A stretch of 64,000 bases of DNA from Aneurinibacillus sp. REN35 (GTDB lineage: Bacteria > Bacillota > Bacilli > Aneurinibacillales > Aneurinibacillaceae): NCBI RefSeq assembly GCF_041379945.2, contig NZ_JBFTXJ020000012.1, positions 1-64,000 of the forward strand. Direction: 5' to 3'. This document shows, in pieces, positions 10,160 to 20,760 of this stretch. The position numbers and the translations under genes are program-made. The notes under the pieces were generated by a model that did no database searches, was not told the origin of the DNA, and was given only the letters and a program-made list of their open reading frames with translations. The first letter of the stretch is position 1; each line of letters begins with the position of its first letter.

Positions 10160-13024
10160 TCATGACTGTATCTGCAGCCGAGCCTCCGAGCGCTTACGGT
10201 CGCGCTCAAGTACAGGGGCCAAGTATTGTCCTGTATACGATTCATCTACTTTCACGACATCCTCTGGCGCGCCTTCAGCTACGATCATCCCACCACGGCT
10301 GCCCCCATCAGGACCTAAATCAATGATATGGTCAGCAGTCTTAATCACATCAAGATTATGCTCAATCACCAGGACACTATCTCCCGCTTCCACCAGACGC
10401 TGGAGAACTTTGAGCAGACGATCAATGTCATCGATATGCAGCCCCGTTGTCGGCTCATCAAGAATATACAGCGTCTTACCATTGCTGCGACGGTATAACT
10501 CGGATGCCAGCTTCACACGCTGGGCTTCTCCGCCTGAGAGCGTCGTAGCCGGTTGACCTAATGTAATATAGCCAAGACCTACATCATACAGCGTCTGAAG
10601 CTTGCGCTGTATGCGCGGAATATGCTTAAAGAATTCTAATGCATACTCCACTGTCATCTCCAATACGTCAGAGATATTCTTGCCTTTATAACGCACTTCA
10701 AGCGTCTCGCGGTTATAACGTTTGCCATGACATACCTCACAAGGCACGTACACATCCGGCAGGAAGTGCATCTCAATCTTAATAATTCCATCGCCCCGAC
10801 ACGCTTCACAACGACCGCCCTTTACATTAAAGCTGAAACGTCCCTTTTGATAGCCGCGCATTTTCGCTTCATTCGTCTGCGCGAACAAATCACGGATATC
10901 ATCAAATACACCGGTATAGGTAGCCGGATTGGAACGCGGTGTACGTCCGATAGGAGATTGGTCGATGTCAATCACTTTATCAAGGTGCTCAATCCCCTCA
11001 AGCTTGCGGAACGCCCCCGGCTTCTGCTTTGACTTGTGCAATTCGCGAGCAAGCGACTTATGCAGAATCTCGTTAATGAGTGTTGACTTCCCAGAACCGG
11101 ATACCCCTGTCACACACGTAAAGACACCGAGCGGGACTTTGAGCGTCACGTTACGAAGGTTATTTTCTTTGGCTCCCACAATTTTGACCCATTTGCCGTT
11201 CGGTTGGCGACGGTCGAGCGGCACGGGAATGAACTTGCGGCCGCTCAAGTACTGGCCGGTCAATGAATTCTCATCGTTCATTATTTCCTTAGGCGTACCT
11301 TTTGCGACAATCTTGCCTCCATGTACACCGGCGCCTGGCCCAATATCGATAATGTAATCCGCTGCAAACATCGTATCTTCATCATGCTCGACGACAATCA
11401 ATGTATTACCCAGATCACGCATATGCTCCAATGTCTTGATGAGACGGGCATTATCCCGCTGATGCAGCCCTATGCTTGGCTCATCAAGAATATAGAGCAC
11501 GCCCATGAGGCTTGAGCCAATCTGTGTAGCCAAACGAATCCGCTGCGCCTCTCCGCCAGACAACGTCCCGGCCGCACGACTCATCGTCAAATAATCCAAA
11601 CCGACATCAACAAGGAATTGCAGACGTGCTTGGATTTCTTTTAGAATCAAGCGGGCGATCTGCACTTCCTTCTCTGTCAGCTTGAGCTGATCGAAGAATT
11701 CATGCGCCTCGGTAATCGAGAGGTCTGTTACATACGCTATGTTTTGTTCGTTAATCGTTACCGCTAATGCTTCTGCGCGAAGACGATGCCCCTTACAGGT
11801 CGGGCATTTCTTCTGACTCATGTATTGCTCCAACTGCTGACGCACATAATCCGATCCGGTCTCCCGGTAGCGCCGCGCTACGTTATTGACCACGCCTTCG
11901 AATGTCATGTGCGTATCCCGCACGGTCGAGCTGAAATCACTCTTATAGCGGAAGTGGAGTTTTTCTTTGCCGCTGCCATATAAAAGCACGTGCTGCTGCT
12001 CATCCGTTAGCTCTTCAAACGGCGCGTCCAGATCAATTTTGTAATGCTTAGCTACACTGGCAAGAATTTGTTCATAATAATTCGATGTGGAGCTGTTCCA
12101 CGGATCAAGCGCTCCTTCGTTCACGCTCTTGGAACGATCGGGTACGATAAGATCCGGGTCGACTTCAAGCTGACTGCCCAGCCCATCACACTTCGAACAC
12201 GCGCCAAACGGGCTATTAAATGAAAACAAACGCGGTTCAAGCTCTTGTATACTAAAGCCGCAGACTGGGCAGGCAAGATTCTGACTGAACAGAAGTTCTT
12301 CCTCTCCCATAATATCAACAAGCACACGGCCCTCTGCTAAACGTAACGCGGTCTCTAGCGAATCGGCCAGACGGCTTTGGATGCCATCCTTTACTACAAT
12401 TCGGTCAATGACAACTTCGATAGAGTGCTTCTTGTTCTTCTCAAGCTTAATCTCTTCTGATAGATCTCGCACATCACCATTCACACGAACACGTACATAG
12501 CCCTGTGTGCGAATCTCTTCAAGCAGCTTGACATGCTCGCCTTTGCGTCCTTGTACAAGCGGAGCTAGAATTTGCAGACGCGTCTTTTCCGGATAAGCTA
12601 GAATACGGTCCACCATCTGTTCTACCGTCTGAGCGGTAATCTCTACCCCGTGCTCCGGACAATGCGGCCGGCCGATGCGCGCAAAAAGCAGGCGAAGATA
12701 ATCATAGATCTCCGTCACCGTACCAACTGTCGAGCGCGGATTACGGCTCGTCGTCTTCTGATCAATCGAAATGGCAGGAGACAGACCTTCGATCGAATCG
12801 ACATCCGGCTTATCCATCTGTCCTAGAAACTGGCGTGCATACGCGGACAGCGACTCAACGTAACGCCGCTGCCCTTCCGCATAAATCGTATCAAATGCCA
12901 ATGAAGATTTCCCTGAACCGGACAGGCCGGTCAGCACGACAAACTTATCGCGTGGAATCGTAATATCTATGTTTTTTAAGTTATGGGCGCGCGCGCCCTT
13001 AATTGTAATATTTTCGCGGCTCAT
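10160..13024 (-). CDS. uvrA: UvrA, excinuclease ABC subunit A
   Basis: Damage-recognition ATPase of nucleotide excision repair. The 954-residue protein has two ABC modules, with Walker [15 protein letters not shown] and [17 protein letters not shown] signatures are [12 protein letters not shown] and [12 protein letters not shown]. Zinc-binding cysteine sets are in CPVCGFSI...CSKCDGLG and CEACRGDGI...CEVCHGKRY, with a further CPTCKGHR in the insertion domain. It starts seven bases after the uvrB stop and shares its LexA-controlled promoter. Confidence 0.98.
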   Translation of the reverse strand: MSRENITIKGARAHNLKNIDITIPRDKFVVLTGLSGSGKSSLAFDTIYAEGQRRYVESLSAYARQFLGQMDKPDVDSIEGLSPAISIDQKTTSRNPRSTVGTVTEIYDYLRLLFARIGRPHCPEHGVEITAQTVEQMVDRILAYPEKTRLQILAPLVQGRKGEHVKLLEEIRTQGYVRVRVNGDVRDLSEEIKLEKNKKHSIEVVIDRIVVKDGIQSRLADSLETALRLAEGRVLVDIMGEEELLFSQNLACPVCGFSIQELEPRLFSFNSPFGACSKCDGLGSQLEVDPDLIVPDRSKSVNEGALDPWNSSTSNYYEQILASVAKHYKIDLDAPFEELTDEQQHVLLYGSGKEKLHFRYKSDFSSTVRDTHMTFEGVVNNVARRYRETGSDYVRQQLEQYMSQKKCPTCKGHRLRAEALAVTINEQNIAYVTDLSITEAHEFFDQLKLTEKEVQIARLILKEIQARLQFLVDVGLDYLTMSRAAGTLSGGEAQRIRLATQIGSSLMGVLYILDEPSIGLHQRDNARLIKTLEHMRDLGNTLIVVEHDEDTMFAADYIIDIGPGAGVHGGKIVAKGTPKEIMNDENSLTGQYLSGRKFIPVPLDRRQPNGKWVKIVGAKENNLRNVTLKVPLGVFTCVTGVSGSGKSTLINEILHKSLARELHKSKQKPGAFRKLEGIEHLDKVIDIDQSPIGRTPRSNPATYTGVFDDIRDLFAQTNEAKMRGYQKGRFSFNVKGGRCEACRGDGIIKIEMHFLPDVYVPCEVCHGKRYNRETLEVRYKGKNISDVLEMTVEYALEFFKHIPRIQRKLQTLYDVGLGYITLGQPATTLSGGEAQRVKLASELYRRSNGKTLYILDEPTTGLHIDDIDRLLKVLQRLVEAGDSVLVIEHNLDVIKTADHIIDLGPDGGSRGGMIVAEGAPEDVVKVDESYTGQYLAPVLERDRKRSEARLQIQS

Positions 13025-13031
13025 TCCTTCT

Positions 13032-15020
13032 TCATCCTTCCGCTTTCATCTCAAGAATTACATCACGCAGCTCAGCCGCACGTTCAAAGTTCAGCGCGCG
13101 GGCCGCTTCCTTCATTTCGTCTTCAAGACGCAGGATTACTTCCTTCTTCTCTTTCTTGCTCAGCTTGCTATACGCCTTCTGCGGCAAGTATTCTTCCTGT
13201 TCCTCAGCCGCCTTCGTCGCCTCGATGACCTCGCGCACCGCCTTACGGATAGTCTGCGGCGTAATCCCATGCTGCTCGTTATATGCCTCCTGCCGCTCAC
13301 GCCGACGGGTAGTCTCCTCAATTGCACGTTCGATTGAATGCGTCATTTTATCCGCATACATAATAACATGACCATTAGCGTTACGCGCTGCTCGGCCGAT
13401 CGTCTGAATTAATGAACGCTCATTGCGCAGGAATCCTTCCTTATCCGCATCGAGAATCGCGACAAGCGACACTTCAGGTATATCTAACCCTTCCCGTAAA
13501 AGATTAATCCCAATCAACACATCAAATGTCCCTACCCGTAAATCACGAATGATCTGCATTCGTTCGATCGTTTTAATGTCAGAATGCAGATACCGAACCT
13601 TGATGCCGACTTCCTTCAGGTAATCGGTCAAGTCCTCGGACATTTTCTTTGTCAGTGTTGTAACAAGCACGCGCTCTCCCTTGGCGATCCGGTCATTGAT
13701 CTCACCGAGCAGGTCATCAATTTGACCTTTTGATGGGCGGACATCAAGCGTCGGATCGAGAAGTCCTGTCGGGCGAATCACCTGTTCGACGAAATCAGGA
13801 GCCTGCTCAAGCTCATACGGACCCGGTGTTGCGGATACGTATACGATTTGCTTGATATGCTTCTCAAACTCCGCGAACCTAAGCGGGCGGTTGTCCGCAG
13901 CCGAAGGCAGACGAAAGCCATGCTCGATCAGCATGTCCTTACGGGCTTTATCCCCGTTATACATCCCGCGAATCTGCGGCAGTGTAATATGCGACTCATC
14001 CACCATAATCATAAAATCATCTGGAAAATAGTCGAGCAGCGTATATGGTGTCGCTCCTGCAGGCAGGCCGGTCAGATGGCGTGAATAGTTCTCCACACCA
14101 GAGCAGTAGCCCATCTCCTGCAGCATCTCTAGATCGTAGCGCGTACGCTGCTCAAGCCGCTGCGCTTCCAATAACTTGTCATTCTCTTTTAAATAAGCGA
14201 GACGCTCTTCCAATTCCGCTTCAATACTTTTGACGGCCCTCTCCATCTTATCCTGCCCCGTCACAAAGTGAGAGGCCGGGAAGATGGCAACATGCTCCCG
14301 TTCAGCCAGCACTTCACCGGTCAAGACATCAATCTCCGTTATGCGATCAATCTCATCGCCGAAAAACTCAACACGAACCGCATGCTCGCTGTTAGACGCC
14401 GGAAAGATCTCTACAACGTCGCCACGCACCCGAAATGTGCCGCGCACAAAATTAATATCATTACGATCGTATTGAATATCGATCAGTTTGCGCAGCACAT
14501 CATCACGATTCTTCTCCATTCCCCGCCGCAATGATAAAAGCAGGGAACCGTATTCTGTCGGCGAACCCAAGCCATATATGCAAGATACACTCGCAACAAT
14601 AATGACATCGTTGCGCTCAAACAACGCACTGGTCGCTGAATGGCGCAGTTTATCGATCTCTTCATTGATGCTGGCATCCTTCTCGATGTACGTATCTGAG
14701 TGTGGAATGTAAGCCTCGGGCTGATAGTAATCATAGTAACTTACGAAGTATTCGACCGCATTATTGGGGAAAAACTCTTTAAACTCACTAGTAAGCTGTG
14801 CGGCGAGTGTCTTGTTGTGGGCAATCACAAGCGTTGGCTTCTGTACTTTGTTGATTACATGGGCCATCGTGAACGTCTTACCCGTTCCGGTCGCCCCAAG
14901 CAGTGTCTGATGCTTCTTCCCATTCAAAATCCCTTCTGACAACTTCTTTATAGCGGTAGGCTGATCCCCCTGTGGTTGATACTCAGAGACCAACTCAAAT
15001 GTACTCTTCAGCTTTTCCAA
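13032..15020 (-). CDS. uvrB: UvrB, excinuclease ABC subunit B
   Basis: Helicase-like subunit that verifies damage and loads UvrC. The 662-residue protein has Walker [15 protein letters not shown], the beta-hairpin region [12 protein letters not shown] and the motif [16 protein letters not shown]. Motif VI is [14 protein letters not shown]-terminal UVR coiled-coil (about 620-660) contacts UvrC. The start is TTG at 15020 with AAAGGTG six bases upstream. The upstream promoter carries two SOS boxes. Confidence 0.98.
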   Translation of the reverse strand: MEKLKSTFELVSEYQPQGDQPTAIKKLSEGILNGKKHQTLLGATGTGKTFTMAHVINKVQKPTLVIAHNKTLAAQLTSEFKEFFPNNAVEYFVSYYDYYQPEAYIPHSDTYIEKDASINEEIDKLRHSATSALFERNDVIIVASVSCIYGLGSPTEYGSLLLSLRRGMEKNRDDVLRKLIDIQYDRNDINFVRGTFRVRGDVVEIFPASNSEHAVRVEFFGDEIDRITEIDVLTGEVLAEREHVAIFPASHFVTGQDKMERAVKSIEAELEERLAYLKENDKLLEAQRLEQRTRYDLEMLQEMGYCSGVENYSRHLTGLPAGATPYTLLDYFPDDFMIMVDESHITLPQIRGMYNGDKARKDMLIEHGFRLPSAADNRPLRFAEFEKHIKQIVYVSATPGPYELEQAPDFVEQVIRPTGLLDPTLDVRPSKGQIDDLLGEINDRIAKGERVLVTTLTKKMSEDLTDYLKEVGIKVRYLHSDIKTIERMQIIRDLRVGTFDVLIGINLLREGLDIPEVSLVAILDADKEGFLRNERSLIQTIGRAARNANGHVIMYADKMTHSIERAIEETTRRRERQEAYNEQHGITPQTIRKAVREVIEATKAAEEQEEYLPQKAYSKLSKKEKKEVILRLEDEMKEAARALNFERAAELRDVILEMKAEG

Positions 15021-15055
15021 GGTTTCACCTTTCCTTCGTCAGTATGCTGCATTTC

Positions 15056-15064
15056 ATTATATCA
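15056..15064 (-). promoter_or_regulatory. Extended -10 promoter of uvrB-uvrA
   Basis: On the minus strand TGATATAAT gives a perfect TATAAT (15056-15061) with the TGn extension. There is no good -35 box. The expected -35 zone overlaps the nearer SOS box. Confidence 0.65.
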
Positions 15065-15076
15065 CAATCACATATA

Positions 15077-15090
15077 CGAACATATGCTTT
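15077..15090. promoter_or_regulatory. LexA/DinR SOS box, weaker copy
   Basis: CGAACATATGCTTT has one perfect CGAAC half-site at normal spacing and a degenerate second half (consensus CGAACNNNNGTTCG). It covers the -35 zone of uvrB. Confidence 0.55.
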
Positions 15091-15103
15091 CCATAATTTT
15101 TTT

Positions 15104-15117
15104 CGAACGTAAGTTCT
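15104..15117. promoter_or_regulatory. LexA/DinR SOS box
   Basis: CGAACGTAAGTTCT matches the Gram-positive LexA consensus CGAACNNNNGTTCG at 9 of 10 fixed positions. It lies 27 bases centre-to-centre from the weaker copy. LexA repression of uvrBA is established in B. subtilis. Confidence 0.8.
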
Positions 15118-15171
15118 CTCAATACAAGTCACTCTTTTCTGTATACCCATTTACGTGCCGATGCACTACAA

Positions 15172-15206
15172 AAAACGCTGCTGACCCTATTCGTCAGCAG
15201 CGTTTT
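15172..15206 (-). terminator. Strong intrinsic terminator after csbA
   Basis: A 14-bp perfect stem AAAACGCTGCTGAC/GTCAGCAGCGTTTT with a 7-base loop, followed by further T residues on the minus strand. It isolates uvrBA from the minJ-csbA transcript. Confidence 0.9.
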
Positions 15207-15229
15207 ATCGTCGTTTCTTAGTCGTTTCT

Positions 15230-15460
15230 TCATTCTGTAAGATTAATTCCACGAATCCAGCGATATCCTGCATAGGTTCCGGCAAGTCCGCTTACTACAC
15301 CAAGCAGAATAACGGGAAGCGGCTGGTAGGGTCCGTTGAAGGCGGCCATCATAATGCCTAGCGTAGCAATTGCCCCAACCCATATGTTCAGCGACACGCG
15401 GGAAATGATTGCGGCGAGAATAAATGGAACGATCAGCGCGATAACATATTTTATGATCAT
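15230..15460 (-). CDS. csbA: CsbA-like small membrane protein (DUF2198)
   Basis: A 76-residue protein with two or three hydrophobic segments (about 3-22, 28-45 and 48-65) and a short charged C-terminus. Length, hydrophobic pattern and position immediately before uvrB match CsbA of B. subtilis, a sigma-B controlled protein of unknown role. Its start overlaps the minJ stop by four bases. I see no sigma-B promoter directly upstream, so here it probably depends on the minJ transcript. Confidence 0.75.
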   Translation of the reverse strand: MIIKYVIALIVPFILAAIISRVSLNIWVGAIATLGIMMAAFNGPYQPLPVILLGVVSGLAGTYAGYRWIRGINLTE

Positions 15461-16776
15461 AATGATACATCCTTTCCCTGCTCGAGGGGCATGTCATTGG
15501 ATCCAGCGTTACGGCTTGTCCGGATTTTGCGGAACAATCCAAACAACTTCCGGTATCCGAGTTCCACATACTCATTTGCCGAAGCATCAGGGGCAACAAT
15601 CAATCCTAGCTGATGATGATCTCCTTGGTATACCGAACGCTGGACATATTTGATATGTCCTTCTTTATTCATTACTTCCATTTTACAAAAAGCCGATTGC
15701 TGCTGCAATGCAGGGTAAATCTCTTCTTTTCCATTGATTTCGTTACCGTTAATCCGCATGATTACATCACCAGTAACAATTTCCATCTCATCCGCCGGGC
15801 TGCCAGGCACGACGGCTAATACGCGCACCCCTCTCTTCAACTGAACGTAGAGCGGTGTATGCACGCGGCGCTGCCATTCGCCATAAATACGCAATCCTTC
15901 ATGTCCAAGCAGCGCTATTACTCCACCGAGTACAGCGATAGGCAGCCATAAGGTACCGAGATAAGCTAGAAGCAATAAGCCGACACCAAGCCAGATAATC
16001 ACCTTTCCTGCCCGCTGTGCTTTATCATGTGGTGTAGACAATACAGCCAAATCCGCATACCCCATCACCGAGGGAACAGGAAGAAGACTTAAGCCTGCGA
16101 CTCCTGCATAGAACAGCGGCCATAGACTTGAGTCACCCGGCATGTAAACCGCTGCGCTCGATGCGTCACCCACAATGAATACGCCGACTGGAATCAACCA
16201 ATATTTCTGGATTTCATACCCGCCGACCACACGCCCGCGTTCGCTTTTGATAAGTACAGGAGATAATCCCTGCTTAGGTACAAGCCGCACAAGCAGACCT
16301 TCAGCGATATGCAGCACTGCCACAAGAGCAAGAATCGCCGGAATATCAACCGACTGAAGCCAACCAAGTACCTTCTGCCCAATCCCGCTTATGTTCGCTG
16401 AGGGGATGAGCTTTGAAAGTGTCGAAAGCACGATCAGCAGACCACCGCTATAAGCAAAAGACAAAAAGCGAATATGCACCAAAGCCAGCACAGCGCTTAG
16501 TCCCCACAACAACAGCACATCATGATACGAAGGCGCCACACCTAGAGCAAGCAGCAGAACAGATGCCGCAATTCCGGCCGCCGCCCCGAATAATAACGCT
16601 CGCACCAGCTCTCCCGCTCCCGAAGTAATCCGCGCATGAAACAGCTTACGCTCCTGTATGATCTGCTTTCGGTAGGCCCATAATAACAGCAACGCAAATA
16701 CATACAGCGCCGGGCTTATCAAAAACTTTGGTATAAGTAGTAATAGATCAACGATAAATCCTGACCAATCCTTCAT
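15457..16776 (-). CDS. minJ: MinJ-like polytopic PDZ protein
   Basis: A 439-residue membrane protein with about eight hydrophobic segments up to residue ~310 and a C-terminal PDZ domain (about 325-400: KRGVRVLAVVPGSPADEMEI, GDVIMRINGNEINGKEE). This architecture and the position between ctpB and csbA fit MinJ, which links DivIVA to MinD to place the division site in B. subtilis. The ATG at 16776 has GGGAGG six bases upstream and is preferred to a start ten codons further up. A purely structural PDZ membrane protein is the alternative. Confidence 0.75.
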   Translation of the reverse strand: MKDWSGFIVDLLLLIPKFLISPALYVFALLLLWAYRKQIIQERKLFHARITSGAGELVRALLFGAAAGIAASVLLLALGVAPSYHDVLLLWGLSAVLALVHIRFLSFAYSGGLLIVLSTLSKLIPSANISGIGQKVLGWLQSVDIPAILALVAVLHIAEGLLVRLVPKQGLSPVLIKSERGRVVGGYEIQKYWLIPVGVFIVGDASSAAVYMPGDSSLWPLFYAGVAGLSLLPVPSVMGYADLAVLSTPHDKAQRAGKVIIWLGVGLLLLAYLGTLWLPIAVLGGVIALLGHEGLRIYGEWQRRVHTPLYVQLKRGVRVLAVVPGSPADEMEIVTGDVIMRINGNEINGKEEIYPALQQQSAFCKMEVMNKEGHIKYVQRSVYQGDHHQLGLIVAPDASANEYVELGYRKLFGLFRKIRTSRNAGSNDMPLEQGKDVSL

Positions 16777-16853
16777 CTCTATCCTCCCGATCAAAAAATC
16801 GAGCAATCAACACGCCTATATCCTCTCTTCTTCATCATAGCCACTATCAAAAG

Positions 16854-16881
16854 AAAAAACCACAGCATAAAGGCCGTGGTT
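16854..16881 (-). terminator. Intrinsic terminator after ctpB
   Basis: On the minus strand AACCACGGC...GCTGTGGTT is followed by TTTT. It lies between the ctpB stop and the minJ start. Confidence 0.8.
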
Positions 16882-16921
16882 GTATAATTCGATAAAATAT
16901 GAGGTGAACCCTGCTTTTTTT

Positions 16922-18385
16922 CTAATTTGCTTCCCTGGATATTACTTCAAGCGCAGCTTGGAGCTGTAAATCATTTTTTGGATCTTGTATGCGTTTAATT
17001 AGCTCTTCTTGCATTGCGCCTGCTGTAGCCTTATCCACCTTTCCGGTGACCGAAAGCTGGTGCAGACTCTGGAATGCCTTGACCGCCGTCTCGGTACGGC
17101 TATCGAAGTATCCATCCGTCCTTCCCGGCGGCTGGCCTATACCTTTAAGAATTAATTGAAGATTCTTCACATCCGAGCCGTTCATATCACGTGTAAGCTC
17201 TGTTTTAGTAGGCAGCGGAGCCGCATTGAAATAATCGGGCTGCTCAATCTTTACATCCGGAGCGATCCCTTTCTTATGAATCCAGGTTCCGTCCGGTGTT
17301 AGCCATTTTGCGACCGTAATCTTAAGCTGGCTGTCATCTTCAAGCGGCATCGTATTCTGTACCGTGCCTTTACCAAATGAGTTGATGCCAACCACTTTAG
17401 AGCCGCTGCCCTGCAGTGCCGCAGCAAGAATCTCAGACGCGCTGGCGCTGCCTTTATCCGTTAATACAACAACCGGATATTTGACATCACCTTTTTCAGA
17501 GCGGAATACTTCTTTCTTGCCATCGCTATATTGCACCTGTAGAATAATGCCTTTGTTTGGTACAATCTGATTTCCAATCTCCACTACCGAATCCAACAGC
17601 CCGCCAGGATTTCCCCGCACATCAATAAGAAGCCCGTTGATATTCTGCTGCTCTAGCTTCTTTAATTCTGTGGAAAAGTGCTTGGCCGTATTCTCGGAAA
17701 ACTGTGTAATCTCCAGCTTTCCATATTTCTTACCATTCTTCTCCATCGTCTCTCCGTATACGGTCTCGATTGGAATATTATCACGTACAACCGTTACATG
17801 CATAGGCTCTGATAAGCCTGGACGAATAATTTCAAGCTCTGCCTTCGTGCCTTTCGGTCCACGGATATGCATGACAGCATCGCTTAGACTTAGCCCCTGC
17901 AGACTCTTATTATTGACCTTAAGAATTTGGTCTTCCGGACGAAGCCCGGCTTTCTCAGCCGGCGAGCCTTTGAACGGAGATACGATCGTCACCTTCTCAT
18001 TTTTAAGTGTAACTTCCGCTCCGATCCCTTCAAAGGTCGATTGCAGCGACGAATTGAAATCTTTTGTTTCCTTCTGATTCATATAATCAGAAAACGGATC
18101 ATCTAGTGTCTTGACCATGCCTTCGATTGCGCCATCCACCAGTTCCGTTTTTCCTTTTTTCTCAAGCGCTGCATTGTCTATCATTTGATACGCTTCATAT
18201 ATTTTGGCTAAATCAGGGTTCTGATTTGCAGCCTGTTTCTGTGCGTCCTGTCCCTGCGGCGTATTCTTCTGCGAACCTGAAGCCTGTCCAAGAAACTTCT
18301 GGGCCGCAAGCGTAACAATGCTCGTAGAGACAATCAGCAGCAAAACAATAATCGTAAGCGTACGGCGTTTTATATACAAATACAA
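16922..18385 (-). CDS. ctpB: S41 carboxy-terminal processing protease with PG-binding domain
   Basis: A secreted, membrane-anchored serine protease of the CtpA/CtpB/Prc family, 487 residues. A signal anchor spans about 9-29, a PDZ domain about 115-200 and the S41 domain about 215-385. The catalytic Ser is in GSASASEILAAA (about Ser315), and the Lys is in NSFGKGTVQ (Lys339). A C-terminal peptidoglycan-binding domain (about 405-475: DMNGSDVKNLQLILKGIGQ, FDSRTETAVKAFQ) is present. In B. subtilis CtpB cleaves SpoIVFA during sporulation. A TTG start with AAAGG six bases upstream is used; a second TTG two codons in is possible. Confidence 0.9.
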   Translation of the reverse strand: MYLYIKRRTLTIIVLLLIVSTSIVTLAAQKFLGQASGSQKNTPQGQDAQKQAANQNPDLAKIYEAYQMIDNAALEKKGKTELVDGAIEGMVKTLDDPFSDYMNQKETKDFNSSLQSTFEGIGAEVTLKNEKVTIVSPFKGSPAEKAGLRPEDQILKVNNKSLQGLSLSDAVMHIRGPKGTKAELEIIRPGLSEPMHVTVVRDNIPIETVYGETMEKNGKKYGKLEITQFSENTAKHFSTELKKLEQQNINGLLIDVRGNPGGLLDSVVEIGNQIVPNKGIILQVQYSDGKKEVFRSEKGDVKYPVVVLTDKGSASASEILAAALQGSGSKVVGINSFGKGTVQNTMPLEDDSQLKITVAKWLTPDGTWIHKKGIAPDVKIEQPDYFNAAPLPTKTELTRDMNGSDVKNLQLILKGIGQPPGRTDGYFDSRTETAVKAFQSLHQLSVTGKVDKATAGAMQEELIKRIQDPKNDLQLQAALEVISREAN

Positions 18386-18577
18386 ACACCACCTTTATAC
18401 ACAAGATACGGGAAGCGGGCATACCTTACGCCGTCCACTTCTAGTTCATCACTATATTTATGAGGCAAGCTGTCAGATTAGAAGCAGAAAAGCGAACCTA
18501 GCCACCACGCTTAGCACATTGCCTTTCCTTATCTATCTCTTCCATATTTATCCTCATTTTATTCATATATAACATAG

Positions 18578-18604
18578 GACGGATATATCAAAGATATATC
18601 CGTC
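18578..18604 (-). terminator. Perfect inverted repeat after the EnvC-like gene
   Basis: GACGGATATATC-AAA-GATATATCCGTC, a 12-bp perfect stem with a 3-base loop, ten bases after the stop. There is no T-run behind it, only an AT-rich stretch, so it may be a weak terminator or an mRNA-stabilising hairpin. Confidence 0.55.
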
Positions 18605-18614
18605 GCTAACGTCA

Positions 18615-19838
18615 TTAAAAGAAAGACAAAGGATTCACTTTTTGTCCATTCTTAATTACTGTCAGATGCAGGTGCGGTCCGGTCGAGCGGCCCGTTGAAC
18701 CCACTTCTGCAATTTTTTGTCCGGCACTTACCTTCTGCCCTTCTGATACAACAATACCACCATGGCGAATATGCGCATACAATGTGCTCAAACCGTTACC
18801 ATGATAAATCACTACCGTATTCCCATACCCGTTCATGTAGCCGGTAGAAGCTACCACACCATCCGCCGTCGCATAGATCGGCGTGCCTTGTGGCGCTGCT
18901 ATATCCGTTCCATCATGGAACTTTCTTGTATGAAGAATCGGGTGTATCCGGTACCCGTAAGACGAAGACAGACGCCCGCCTGCGATCGGCTTCACGAATT
19001 GTCCGCCTGAATACTGAGGGTCCGGCGCCCAGCTTCCCGCATCGGAAGAGGATGCAGCAGCCGCGCGTCGCGCTTCTTCTTCCGCTCGGCGCTGTTCATC
19101 TATCTTCTGCTGTAGCTGATTGACCAATTCAAGCGATGCTTTTTCCTGATCTTCTTTAATCTCCAGCAATTCGCCCTCTTTTGTCCGAAGCTCATTAAGG
19201 ATACGTTCACGCTCTTGCTTCTGTGCATCAAGCTTAGCTGCAAGCTGCTGCGCTTCTGCCTGCATGGATTTTAAGCTTTTGAGCTGGTCTTCAATTTGTT
19301 TTTTCTTCTCCGCGATGATATCACGATCGCGCTTATTATCTTCGAGAATGGTTACATCCTGATCCACAATTGATTTTACAGCGTCTAGACGTTCAAGAAA
19401 GTCGCTGAAGTCCTGTGAGCCTAGAAGTACTTCAATATATGAGATATCGCCCGCTTCATAAATCGCAGACACCCTTGTTTTCAACAGCTTGTCACGCTTC
19501 TGTACGCGAATAATCGCTTCTTGAAGCTGTTTGGCGGCTTCTTTTAATTCAGCCGTTGTTTTTTCGATTTGCTTGTTCAGCTCTTCGATTTTGGCCTGTG
19601 TTTCGTTCATTTTCAAATCAATGCTCATAATGTCTTCTTTGGTTGACTGCTGCTGATTTTGAATGCTATTGATCTGCTGATTAATTGAGCTAATCTTGCC
19701 CTTTGCCGCTTCGCTTTCTTTTTTGATTCTTTCAATTTCCTTTTGTACATTTGATACTTGATCAGCCTGGCTGACCGCCGGAGTAATTCCGGTAAATAAA
19801 ATAGTAGCTGCTAGCGGAATCAGGAACTTTTTCGCCAT
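18615..19838 (-). CDS. EnvC-like murein hydrolase (coiled coil + M23/LytM)
   Basis: A secreted 407-residue protein with a signal peptide (1-25, cleavage near AVSQA/D). Long coiled coils follow (about 26-125 and 155-265), and a C-terminal M23 domain (about 285-405) has zinc and catalytic residues H308 and D312 (FHDGTDIA), H356 and the HLH at 389-391. The metal ligands are intact, so it may be an active endopeptidase rather than a pure activator like E. coli EnvC. It lies 28 bases downstream of ftsX. FtsEX is known to activate coiled-coil hydrolases (EnvC, PcsB, CwlO), so it is the likely FtsEX partner. Confidence 0.85.
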   Translation of the reverse strand: MAKKFLIPLAATILFTGITPAVSQADQVSNVQKEIERIKKESEAAKGKISSINQQINSIQNQQQSTKEDIMSIDLKMNETQAKIEELNKQIEKTTAELKEAAKQLQEAIIRVQKRDKLLKTRVSAIYEAGDISYIEVLLGSQDFSDFLERLDAVKSIVDQDVTILEDNKRDRDIIAEKKKQIEDQLKSLKSMQAEAQQLAAKLDAQKQERERILNELRTKEGELLEIKEDQEKASLELVNQLQQKIDEQRRAEEEARRAAAASSSDAGSWAPDPQYSGGQFVKPIAGGRLSSSYGYRIHPILHTRKFHDGTDIAAPQGTPIYATADGVVASTGYMNGYGNTVVIYHGNGLSTLYAHIRHGGIVVSEGQKVSAGQKIAEVGSTGRSTGPHLHLTVIKNGQKVNPLSFF

Positions 19839-19866
19839 CTTTTCCTCCCCAGACCCTCTTAATTTT

Positions 19867-20760
19867 TTATATGCGTAAGAACCGACGTACGGACATTAAG
19901 CTTCCCCAGATACCGATGAATGCGCCGATCCCAAGCAGAATAAGAGAAACCTGGAATGCAAGCGGATAGACCGGGAGTAAATCTAAGAAATAAAGGGCGA
20001 GCTGCTGTTGAACGAAATCGATCAAATAGCCGTACCCTACTGTTAAAATAATAATTGGTAGAATCGCACCCATAACACCCATCAAGGCTCCCTCAACAAA
20101 GAAAGGCCAACGGATAAATCCATTCGTGGCACCTACAAGCTTCATAATCTCGATCTCTCGCCGACGTGCAACAATGGTCAGCTTAATCGTATTGGCGATT
20201 AAGAACATCGCAGTGAATGCCAGTGCGATAATAAATGCAACAATCACAAAGCGTACTACGTCTGTAATTGCGAATAGTTTTTGTGTCGTCTGCTCAGCGT
20301 AATTAACCTTCTTCACACCGTCGACTGCTTGAATCTTCTTGGCTAGCGCTCCGGTTTGCTGCGGTGTCTTTGCTTTGACGATAAATGAATCAGGCAGCGG
20401 GTTCTCTTTTTCTAACCCATTGAACAGCGTACCCTTCTCACCAAAGCTCTTCTTTAAATTCTGAAGCCCTTCCGCTTTTGGAACAAACGTTACTTCAGCG
20501 GCTTCAGATAGCTTATTAAGCTGTTCTTCCACTCTTTTTGCCGTCGCCTGATCAGCCGTTACGTCAAGCGAGACACGGATCTCTACCTGCTTTTCTACGG
20601 TCTGGACAAGGTGCTGAATATTCATTGCCAACATTAAAAAGACGCCGAGAATTAACAGTGTGATCGTCACGGCACTAACCGAGGCAAAGGTCATCCAACC
20701 GTTCCGGCCCAAATTCTTAAATCCTTCGCGCAGATGGCGGGATATAGTGCTACTCTTCAT
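19867..20760 (-). CDS. ftsX: FtsX, membrane subunit of FtsEX
   Basis: A 297-residue permease-like protein with four transmembrane segments (about 25-50, 170-195, 220-245 and 265-290) and an extracellular loop between the first two that contacts the hydrolase. Conserved elements include REGFKNLGRNGWMTFASVSAV and the cytoplasmic RRREIEIMKLVGATNGFIRWPF. The open frame extends further up, but GGGGAG lies eight bases before the ATG at 20760. It overlaps the ftsE end by eleven bases. Confidence 0.95.
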   Translation of the reverse strand: MKSSTISRHLREGFKNLGRNGWMTFASVSAVTITLLILGVFLMLAMNIQHLVQTVEKQVEIRVSLDVTADQATAKRVEEQLNKLSEAAEVTFVPKAEGLQNLKKSFGEKGTLFNGLEKENPLPDSFIVKAKTPQQTGALAKKIQAVDGVKKVNYAEQTTQKLFAITDVVRFVIVAFIIALAFTAMFLIANTIKLTIVARRREIEIMKLVGATNGFIRWPFFVEGALMGVMGAILPIIILTVGYGYLIDFVQQQLALYFLDLLPVYPLAFQVSLILLGIGAFIGIWGSLMSVRRFLRI

